64,000 nucleotides of DNA, taken from assembly GCA_900111435.1 (NCBI GenBank), contig FOIY01000006.1, forward strand, positions 178,854 through 242,853, written 5' to 3'. Below the pieces are notes generated by a model. The model was not told the origin of the DNA, searched no databases, and worked only from the letters and a program-made list of their open reading frames with translations. Source of the stretch: Ruminococcaceae bacterium KH2T8. Lineage in GTDB: Bacteria > Bacillota > Clostridia > Saccharofermentanales > Saccharofermentanaceae. The position numbers and the translations under genes are program-made. Positions 52,391 to 59,964 of this stretch are shown here, in pieces. Position 1 is the stretch's first letter; every line of letters starts with the position of its first letter.

Positions 52391-55141
52391 ATGACTTTCT
52401 TACAGGCGATCTATCAGATTCTGATCGGTCCGCTGTACCTGTTCTTTGAGCAGGTATTTCTTATCGTTGACGAATTCCTTCCCCATCCCGGATTTACGAT
52501 CATCGTCTTGAGCCTTATAGTCAACCTTCTCGTACTGCCGCTCTACAGGCGCGCGGATGCGATGCAGAAGGAGGAGCGCGATGTCGAAGCGAAGATAGCT
52601 CCGGGCGTTGCGCATATCAAGAAGACATTTAAGGGCGACGAGCGTTTCATGATGCTCCAGACCTACTATCGCCAGAATAACTACAGCCCTTTCAATGTGT
52701 TGAAGGGCTCTTTATCCTTGCTCCTTCAGGTGCCGTTCTTCATGGCGGCGTACAGGTTCCTTTCGAGCCTTGAGACCTTAAAGGGCGAGGATTTCTTCTT
52801 CATAGAGGACCTCGGAGCTCCCGATCATATGCTCGTCATAGCAGGCGTTGCGATCAACGTGCTCCCTATCCTGATGACGCTCATAAACTACGTCTCGGGA
52901 TTTATCTATACGAGAGGCATGCCTCTTAAGTCAAAGCTCCAGCTCTATGTGATAGCGACGGTGTTCCTGGTGCTCCTTTATGATTCTCCCGCGGGACTCG
53001 TCTTTTACTGGACTCTCAATAATATATTCTCGCTCGTAAAGAATATCTTTTATAAGCTCAGGGACCCTAAGCTCGTCCTGAGCGTCATCGCGGCTCTCAT
53101 CGGTCTGTTTGACATCGTTTGGATCCTCTTTATCGACCCGCTCTGGATGGGCCGAAGGATCATCGTACTGCTGCTTGCAGGCGTTGCTCTCATGGCTCCG
53201 CTGGCATTAAGGCTCATCGGTAAGAAGCATACCTTTAAGCTTCGTGTATCCCGTGATACAAATGGCGCGCTCCCCGTGTTCCTTTCAAGCGGAATCTATA
53301 TGGCAGTCCTGACCGGAGTACTGATCCCGTCAGCTGCCCTGGCATCGTCTCCTCAGGAGTTCATAAATCTCATCTTCATGAGAGATCCCAACGAATATAT
53401 CCTTTATTCCGCGACTGTTGCCTTCGGACTCTTTGTAGTATGGTTCTCGCTCTTTTACTATCTGGCGGATGCCCTGTTTAAGAGGCTTCTAAGTATTTGC
53501 ACAGCTATACTCGCGGCGATGCTCTCCATAGATTATTTTATGTTCAGCGACGATATGGGAACGATGTCATCCTACTTTAAGTTCGATGCCGATCCGATCT
53601 TCGAGAACAAGAGCATGATAAACAATGTCCTTATCGTTCTTGCGGCGGCAGTCGTGATCGTTGTTCTGAATAGATTCCTGCCCAGGGTACTAAGGGCGAT
53701 CCTGATCTCGGGAGTTATCGCGGTCATCGCGATGTCAGTCGGAAACATCAACAAGATAACGACGGAATACCGTAAGGTCAGCGCATTCAAGGTCGAGACC
53801 GATTCTCCTCACGTGACCTTGAGTAAGGACGGTCAAAACGTCGTAGTCATAATGCTCGACAGGGCCTTGGGCGCAGTAGTTCCATATATCATGAACGAAA
53901 GGCCGGAACTCGAGCGTCAGTTCGACGGCTTTACATATTATCCCAATACGATCTCATACGGTCCTTTCACTAATTTCGGCGTTCCCGGAGTATTCGGAGG
54001 ATATGAATATTCGGCCGCTCAGATGAACCTTCGAAGTGACGAGCTCCTCATGGATAAGCACGATGAAGCCTTGATGGTAATGCCCGTACTCTTCGGAGAG
54101 AACGGATACCACGTAACGCTTTTGGATCCTACGTATGTCCACTACAATAAGATCCCCGATCTTTCGATGTTTAACGATTATCCCTATATCGATGCATACA
54201 TCACGAAAGCGAGCTTCAGTCAAAATGATGAAGAAGCCTATGATCACGAGAGCAAGGAAGCGATAAGAGAGCATAACATCGTGTGCTACAGCTTCTTCAA
54301 AGCTGCCCCCATCTTTGCGAGGGACTATCTTTATAACTACGGTTCGTACAACTATTCAGTCTCGATGTACAGCGAAGCATCCTATGATCAGATAGCAAAG
54401 AGCGTAAGTATGGCGAGCGGTATCAGTGCCATCTTCATGGATTCCTATACGGAGCTCATAACGCTTCCCGCGATGACCATGATCGATAATGATTCCACGG
54501 GCGAGTTCGTGATGATGACAAATAATACGACCCACGAGCCGTCGATCCTTCAGGAGCCTGAATATACGCCTTCCCAGAGCATCGATAACAGAGAATACGA
54601 TGCCGTTCACGAGGACAGGGAATATATAGACGGCAGGCGTATGCGTCTTGATAATATCGATCAGATGAGCCACTACCAGATCAATATGGCTGCCTATATC
54701 GCACTCGGCGAATGGTTTGATTATCTTCGCGCGGAGGGTGTCTATGACAATACGAGGATAATAATCGTAGCCGATCACGGCAGGGACCTTCATCAGTTCG
54801 ACGACATGATGTTCTTCGGAGGAGATCTCGACGTCGAATGGATCAATCCCGTTCTTATGGTGAAGGATTTCGGAGCCCGCGGATTTACTACCGACTATAC
54901 GTTCATGACAAATGCCGATGTTCCGACCATCGCAACGAACGGCATTATAGATTCTCCCGTAAATCCCTTTACCGGAAATCCCATAACGAGCGACAGCAAG
55001 ATCGGAGCGGTCCAGCAGGTCATCATCTCCGAGGAGTTCGAACCGGATCCCGAAAGATATCAGTATTATCCGGGCGACTGGTATTCCGTCCATGACGATA
55101 TCTTCGTTGAAGAAAATTGGGAATACATCGGATATCAGTAA
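52391..55141 (+). CDS. YidC/Oxa1-like domain fused to LtaS-like phosphatase-superfamily domain (copy 1)
   Basis: A 916-residue fusion. Residues ~1-235 align with the YidC/Oxa1 insertase core: IIVLSLIVNLLVLPLYRRADAMQ, YRQNNYSPFNVLKGSLSLLLQVPFFMAAY and DSPAGLVFYWTLNNIFSLVKNIF. The Arg that YidC carries in the first core helix (IVRG in E. coli) is Asn45 here. Residues ~240-455 add about six helices. Residues ~475-910 are an extracytoplasmic alkaline-phosphatase-superfamily domain like lipoteichoic acid synthase: VVVIMLDRA with metal Asp490, GPFTNFG with candidate nucleophile Thr527, TNNTTHEP and VADHGRD with Asp795-His796. I infer a membrane phosphoglycerol- or phosphosugar-transferase. GAGAGAGGGGAG precedes the ATG. 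A glycerophosphotransferase-family gene and a second copy follow. Confidence 0.88.
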   Translation: MTFLQAIYQILIGPLYLFFEQVFLIVDEFLPHPGFTIIVLSLIVNLLVLPLYRRADAMQKEERDVEAKIAPGVAHIKKTFKGDERFMMLQTYYRQNNYSPFNVLKGSLSLLLQVPFFMAAYRFLSSLETLKGEDFFFIEDLGAPDHMLVIAGVAINVLPILMTLINYVSGFIYTRGMPLKSKLQLYVIATVFLVLLYDSPAGLVFYWTLNNIFSLVKNIFYKLRDPKLVLSVIAALIGLFDIVWILFIDPLWMGRRIIVLLLAGVALMAPLALRLIGKKHTFKLRVSRDTNGALPVFLSSGIYMAVLTGVLIPSAALASSPQEFINLIFMRDPNEYILYSATVAFGLFVVWFSLFYYLADALFKRLLSICTAILAAMLSIDYFMFSDDMGTMSSYFKFDADPIFENKSMINNVLIVLAAAVVIVVLNRFLPRVLRAILISGVIAVIAMSVGNINKITTEYRKVSAFKVETDSPHVTLSKDGQNVVVIMLDRALGAVVPYIMNERPELERQFDGFTYYPNTISYGPFTNFGVPGVFGGYEYSAAQMNLRSDELLMDKHDEALMVMPVLFGENGYHVTLLDPTYVHYNKIPDLSMFNDYPYIDAYITKASFSQNDEEAYDHESKEAIREHNIVCYSFFKAAPIFARDYLYNYGSYNYSVSMYSEASYDQIAKSVSMASGISAIFMDSYTELITLPAMTMIDNDSTGEFVMMTNNTTHEPSILQEPEYTPSQSIDNREYDAVHEDREYIDGRRMRLDNIDQMSHYQINMAAYIALGEWFDYLRAEGVYDNTRIIIVADHGRDLHQFDDMMFFGGDLDVEWINPVLMVKDFGARGFTTDYTFMTNADVPTIATNGIIDSPVNPFTGNPITSDSKIGAVQQVIISEEFEPDPERYQYYPGDWYSVHDDIFVEENWEYIGYQ

Positions 55142-55156
55142 GGAGCGACCTTGAAC

Positions 55157-56401
55157 ATGCATAACTTTTTACTGTATATCGATCCCGGAACGGGAAGCAT
55201 GCTCTTTACGATACTCATCGGAATACTCGGTGTCATCGTCTATTTCGCGCGCTCCGTATTCATGAAGATCAAGTTTCTTGTAACGGGAGGAAAGAAGACA
55301 AAGGACTCGGGCGAGAAAAAGAATTTCGTCATCTACTCGGATCACAAGCGTTACTGGAGCATCTTCAAGCCGATCTGCGATGAGTTCGAAGCTCGCGGGG
55401 TAAAGGTCGACTATCTTACGGCATCTCCCGATGACCCCGTACTGACGCACGGATATAAGCACATAACGCCTGAGTTCATAGGCGAAGGAAATAAGGGCTT
55501 TTCGAAGCTCAATCTCCTTAAAGCGGATATTGTCTTATCCACGACTCCTAGCCTTGACGTATTTCAGTGGAAGCGCTCGAAAGACGTCAAGTTCTATGTC
55601 CATACTTTCCATTCTCCCGGTAATGCGTCCATGTACAGGATGTTCGGACTCGATTATTACGATGCGGTACTTCTTTCGGGCGAGCATCAGGAAGAACAGA
55701 TAAAGATCCTCGAAGCAAATCGCGACATCAAAAAGAAGGAACTCGTATATGCGGGACTTCCCTATATGGACGTGCTGACACAAAGGCTTAAAGAGGCGGC
55801 AAAGCCTTCGGAAGAGAAGGATAAAAAGACCGTGCTCATTGCGCCTTCATGGGGCAGCAACGGTATCCTCACTAAGTACGGAAGCCGCATGATCGACGCG
55901 CTTGTAAAGACAGGATACGAGATCGTGATCAGACCTCACCCTCAGTCCTTTACGGCCGAGAAAGAGATGATCGATGAGCTCATGGCAAAGTATCCGGATA
56001 TCGAATGGAACCGTGATAACGATAACTTCGACGTGCTTATGAGGTCCGATATCCTTATTTCCGACTTTTCCGGAGTCATCTTCGAATATGCACTGATCTT
56101 CGATAAGCCCGTGATGTATGCAGCTAATTCCGATTTCGACCTTTCAGCTTACGATGCATACTGGATCGATAAGTGGACGGGTAAGAAACCATGGACATTT
56201 ACGATCCTTCCCCGGATCGGAATGGAGATCACCGAAGAGAGCCTTGATGACATGAAGGAGACGATCGACAGATGCATCACGAGCTCCGAGTACCGCGAGG
56301 GCAGAGACAGCGCCAGGGAGGCAGGCTGGAAGTGTCGCGGGACTGCCGCTAAGGATACCGTAGACTATCTGATAGACAGGCACCTTAAATTAAATAAATA
56401 A
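55157..56401 (+). CDS. CDP-glycerol glycerophosphotransferase family protein
   Basis: A ~414-residue protein of the TagB/TagF family. An N-terminal membrane helix (about residues 8-30, DPGTGSMLFTILIGILGVIVYF) anchors a two-lobed GT-B domain. VHTFHSPGNASMYRMFGLDYYDAVLLSGEHQ and APSWGSNGIL mark the catalytic region. IVIRPHPQSF and RSDILISDFSGVIFEYALIFDKPVMY bind CDP-glycerol in relatives. Such enzymes move phosphoglycerol or phosphoribitol onto lipid-linked teichoic acid precursors. Placed between two YidC-phosphotransferase fusions, it points to a phosphodiester surface polymer. Start uncertain: the ATG at 55157, or a TTG at 55151 closer to AGGAG. Confidence 0.88.
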   Translation: MHNFLLYIDPGTGSMLFTILIGILGVIVYFARSVFMKIKFLVTGGKKTKDSGEKKNFVIYSDHKRYWSIFKPICDEFEARGVKVDYLTASPDDPVLTHGYKHITPEFIGEGNKGFSKLNLLKADIVLSTTPSLDVFQWKRSKDVKFYVHTFHSPGNASMYRMFGLDYYDAVLLSGEHQEEQIKILEANRDIKKKELVYAGLPYMDVLTQRLKEAAKPSEEKDKKTVLIAPSWGSNGILTKYGSRMIDALVKTGYEIVIRPHPQSFTAEKEMIDELMAKYPDIEWNRDNDNFDVLMRSDILISDFSGVIFEYALIFDKPVMYAANSDFDLSAYDAYWIDKWTGKKPWTFTILPRIGMEITEESLDDMKETIDRCITSSEYREGRDSAREAGWKCRGTAAKDTVDYLIDRHLKLNK

Positions 56402-56428
56402 TATAGGGAAATTTCAGCAGAATTGTTA

Positions 56429-56434
56429 TATAAT
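56429..56434 (+). promoter_or_regulatory. -10 candidate for YidC-phosphotransferase fusion 2
   Basis: TATAAT 29 bases before the ATG at 56464, with no clear -35. Readthrough from the upstream gene is also possible, as no terminator lies in the gap. Confidence 0.35.
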
Positions 56435-56463
56435 ATCCGAAGTTTGGTCTTAGGGAGGATAAC

Positions 56464-59208
56464 ATGACATTTCTGCATGTTTTGTACCAGTTACTTATAG
56501 GTCCGTTGGGATTGTTCTTTGAGATGGTGTTCGCGATCGTAAACAGATTGCTCCCCAATCCCGGACTTACGATCATAGTCTTGAGTCTTATAGTCAACAT
56601 CCTCGTACTTCCTTTGTATAACAGGGCTGATGCCATGCAGGCAGAGGAGCGCGAGATCGAAGAGCGCCTGGCTCCCAGGATCGCTCAGATCAAGAAAGCA
56701 TTCAAGGGCGACGAGCGCATGATGATGCTCCAGACCTACTATCGCCAGAACAACTACAGCCCCATGCACGTGCTCAAGGGTTCTTTCTCACTTCTTCTGC
56801 AGGTGCCTTTCTTCATGGCTGCATATAATCTCCTTTCCGGAATGAGCCTTCTTCAGGGCGTATCTTTCGGACCTATCAGGGATCTTGGAGCACCCGATCA
56901 GATGCTCGCGATCGGCGGTATCACACTTAATGTACTTCCCATCCTGATGACACTCATCAACTTCGTTGCGGGATTTATCTATCTTCGCGGAATGCCGGTA
57001 AAGGCAAAGGTACAGATGTACGGCATGGCTGTCGTATTCCTTGTGCTCCTTTATAATTCTCCCGCAGGTCTTGCCTTTTACTGGACACTCAATAACGTAT
57101 TCTCGCTCTTTAAGAATCTCTTCTTAAAGCTCAAGCACTCTAAGCTCATCCTGAGTATCGGTCTTGCGGTCATAGGAGCGGCTATGTTCGTATATGCGAT
57201 CGCCGTACCTCCTCAAAGAGGATCTTCAAAGATCACGGTATTCCTCGTGCTCCTTGCTCTCGGCCTGATGATCCCTCTTGCACTTCGTATTGCAGGCAAG
57301 AGAGTCAAGATTGATCTTCCCAAGTTCACTCCCACGTCTTCCGATACGAAGATGTTCATGCTCGGATGCTCCCTTATGGCTCTTCTTACAGGACTTCTTG
57401 TTCCTTCGGCTCTTATCGAGTCATCTCCTACGGAGTTCGTAAATATCTTCAGCATGAGGAACCCCAATATCTATGTCGTATGCTCCGGCATCTCGGCAGC
57501 AGGTCTTTTCCTTATCTGGTTCCCGCTGTTTTATTATCTTGCATCTCCCGTCATAAAGAGAGTCATGAGCTATATCGTTCTTGCGATGGCAGGCGTATTC
57601 GCGATCGACTACTTCTGCTTTGATACGGACCTCGGTACGCTCTCTGCTAACTTCGTTTTCGATGATATGCCCAAGTTCGCATCGGGCGCGATCAACAAGA
57701 ATCTTCTCGTCGTTGCACTTACGGCGATCGTCGTTATCGCTCTTTACAGATTCCTTCCCAAGATCACGAATACGGTCGTTGCGGCAGGATGTCTCGTTAT
57801 CCTTGCGATGTCAGTCATGAACATCGTGAAGATCAATAAGGAATATGAGACGATCTGTAATGTCGGAACTCCCGAGATCCCCGTTGTTACATTGAGCACA
57901 GAGGGACAGAATGTCGTAGTCATCATGCTCGACCGTGCGCTCAGTGCGGAAGTTCCCTATATCTTTGCTGAAAAGCCCGAGCTGGCAGCTCAGTTCGACG
58001 GCTTCACATATTATCCCAATACGATCTCTCACGGACCTTTCACGAATTTCGGTACTCCCGGACTTTTCGGCGGATACGAATATGTTCCAGAGAGGATGAA
58101 CGAGAGAAGTGACGAGGCTCTTGTAGACAAGCATGATGAGGCACTCCTTATGATGCCCGTACTCTTCGGCGAGAACGGATACCATGTAACTGTATTCGAT
58201 CCTCCGTATGCAGGCTACCAGCAGATCCCCGATCTTTCGATCTACGACGGCTACGATTATATCGATGCATTTAATGCCGTCGAGGGCGTAAATGCCAGAG
58301 AGACTCAGGGTATCGACGACAAGGAAGCGATGAGAGAGAGAAACATCTTCTGCTACAGCCTCTTCAGGGTCCTTCCTACGGTTGCAAAGGGTACGGTCTA
58401 CAATAACGGCCGCTACAATAACCTTGCTGCCGAAGCAGCAGTGGGTCTTTATGAGCAGGTACGTGATTCGCTCTCTACGGCTACCGGATTTAACGAGCTC
58501 TTCATGAAGAGCTATACGCTCCTTGACGTGCTCCCCAATATCACGAATATCGATGAGGGCAGTTCGGATAACCTCTTCCTCATGGATAACGGTGCAACTC
58601 ATGAGCCCGTCTACCTTCAGGCTCCCGACTATGTTCCCGTAATGAACGTAGATAATACGGAATACGATGCAGCTCACGCTGACAGGAATGTCCTCGACGG
58701 CAGAGTCATGAATCTGGATACGACATCCCAGGTCGCTCACTACGATGTCAACATGGCTTCCTACCTCGCTCTCGGCAGATGGTTCGATTATCTCCGTGAG
58801 ATGGGCGTATACGATAATACGAGGATCATCATCGTTGCCGATCACGGACGTGACATCGGTCAGTTCGACGATATGGTCTACTTTGACGGTTCGCTCGATA
58901 CGATGTGGATCAATCCCGTGCTCATGGTCAAGGATTTCGGTGCTTCGGGCTTTACGACGGATACAACGTTCATGACGAATGCCGATGTTCCCACTATCGC
59001 AACAACAGGCGTTATCGCTAACCCGGTCAACCCGTTTACGGGCAATCCCATCAACAGCGAGCCCAAGAACGACGAACAGCAGATCATCATCTCCGAGGAG
59101 TTCGAGCCTTCGATCAACAACGGAAATCAGTATATGCCCGGTGAATGGTATACTGTTCATGATGATATCTTTGATGAGAACAACTGGCAGTATCTCGGTA
59201 ATTGGTAA
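56464..59208 (+). CDS. YidC/Oxa1-like domain fused to LtaS-like phosphatase-superfamily domain (copy 2)
   Basis: A 914-residue paralogue of the protein at 52391, alike along its whole length. The YidC-like part again has Asn45 in the first core helix (LIVNILVLPLYNRADAMQ) and NSPAGLAFYWTLNNVFSLFKNLF. The outer domain keeps MLDRA (Asp490), GPFTNFG (Thr527), NGATHEP and VADHGRD (Asp793-His794). The loop after helix 6 of the middle region and the segment around residues 590-680 diverge most, so the two copies may use different acceptors or make heterodimers. A TAGGGAGG site precedes the ATG. It is separated by 62 bases from the glycerophosphotransferase gene and followed five bases later by a DPM1-like gene. 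Confidence 0.88.
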   Translation: MTFLHVLYQLLIGPLGLFFEMVFAIVNRLLPNPGLTIIVLSLIVNILVLPLYNRADAMQAEEREIEERLAPRIAQIKKAFKGDERMMMLQTYYRQNNYSPMHVLKGSFSLLLQVPFFMAAYNLLSGMSLLQGVSFGPIRDLGAPDQMLAIGGITLNVLPILMTLINFVAGFIYLRGMPVKAKVQMYGMAVVFLVLLYNSPAGLAFYWTLNNVFSLFKNLFLKLKHSKLILSIGLAVIGAAMFVYAIAVPPQRGSSKITVFLVLLALGLMIPLALRIAGKRVKIDLPKFTPTSSDTKMFMLGCSLMALLTGLLVPSALIESSPTEFVNIFSMRNPNIYVVCSGISAAGLFLIWFPLFYYLASPVIKRVMSYIVLAMAGVFAIDYFCFDTDLGTLSANFVFDDMPKFASGAINKNLLVVALTAIVVIALYRFLPKITNTVVAAGCLVILAMSVMNIVKINKEYETICNVGTPEIPVVTLSTEGQNVVVIMLDRALSAEVPYIFAEKPELAAQFDGFTYYPNTISHGPFTNFGTPGLFGGYEYVPERMNERSDEALVDKHDEALLMMPVLFGENGYHVTVFDPPYAGYQQIPDLSIYDGYDYIDAFNAVEGVNARETQGIDDKEAMRERNIFCYSLFRVLPTVAKGTVYNNGRYNNLAAEAAVGLYEQVRDSLSTATGFNELFMKSYTLLDVLPNITNIDEGSSDNLFLMDNGATHEPVYLQAPDYVPVMNVDNTEYDAAHADRNVLDGRVMNLDTTSQVAHYDVNMASYLALGRWFDYLREMGVYDNTRIIIVADHGRDIGQFDDMVYFDGSLDTMWINPVLMVKDFGASGFTTDTTFMTNADVPTIATTGVIANPVNPFTGNPINSEPKNDEQQIIISEEFEPSINNGNQYMPGEWYTVHDDIFDENNWQYLGNW

Positions 59209-59213
59209 GAAAT

Positions 59214-59942
59214 ATGTTATCAGTCATAATCCCCGCATATAACGAAGGAGAACATGTACGCGAGAATCTTATAAAGATCGCGGCGGTGCTCGAGGGTGCG
59301 GGGATCGACTTCGAACTCGTTCCCGTAAATGACGGAAGTCCCGATAACACGGGTGACGAGATCGCCAAGGCGGCAGAAGGTGACCCCAGGATCCGTCCCG
59401 TAAGCTACGAGAAGAACAGAGGTAAGGGCGGTGCCATAAAGGAAGGCATCGCTCATGCCGAAGGTGAGGTCATCGGATTTATTGACGCGGATCTTGATAT
59501 CAGCCCCGACCATCTCCTGACTTACTGGAATGCGATGAACGAGCAGCATGCCGATGTTGTAATAGGTTCTAAGATGCATAAGGATTCAAAGCTCGATTAT
59601 CCTCCTGCGCGAAAGCTCTTCTCGCTCGGATATTTCGTTCTCCTCAAGATCCTCTTCGGTCTTAAGCTCAAGGATACACAGACGGGCATCAAGCTCTATA
59701 AGGCAGATCTTATCAAGGGAATAGTCCCGAAGCTCAAGGTCAAGGGCTATGCTTTTGACATCGAGATCCTTGCTCTTGCCGCTCAGCAGAAAGCAGTAAT
59801 CATCGAGATGCCCGTCGAGGTCAACTATACAAGGGCCGAATCCTTCAGCAGGATCAGGGTATCCGACATCGTAAAGATGTTTACCGATACGATCGCTATC
59901 TGGTGGAATATAAAAGTAGTAAAGAAGTATAATCAGAAATAA
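59214..59942 (+). CDS. DPM1-like polyprenyl-phosphate glycosyltransferase
   Basis: A 242-residue soluble GT2: LSVIIPAYNEGEHVRENL, VPVNDGSPDNTGDEI, FIDADLDISPDHLL (DXD metal site), GSKMHKDS and the DPM1-typical DTQTGIKLYK and FDIEIL. No C-terminal membrane domain, as in Pyrococcus-unlike type III enzymes. It probably makes polyprenyl-phosphate-mannose from GDP-mannose supplied by the next gene; this is an inference from the neighbour. I choose the ATG at 59214 over a TTG at 59202 that overlaps the previous gene. Confidence 0.85.
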   Translation: MLSVIIPAYNEGEHVRENLIKIAAVLEGAGIDFELVPVNDGSPDNTGDEIAKAAEGDPRIRPVSYEKNRGKGGAIKEGIAHAEGEVIGFIDADLDISPDHLLTYWNAMNEQHADVVIGSKMHKDSKLDYPPARKLFSLGYFVLLKILFGLKLKDTQTGIKLYKADLIKGIVPKLKVKGYAFDIEILALAAQQKAVIIEMPVEVNYTRAESFSRIRVSDIVKMFTDTIAIWWNIKVVKKYNQK

Positions 59943-59964
59943 GTAAGACAGAAAGGGGCACACG

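Noticed and set aside
52391..53100. Calling this gene the cell's YidC membrane insertase
   Set aside because: The groove Arg is replaced, there are two copies, and most of each protein is an extracellular phosphatase-superfamily domain.
57811..59160. 449-codon minus-strand open frame opposite the second fusion gene
   Set aside because: Antisense shadow of a gene whose paralogue shares its reading frame; no start signals.
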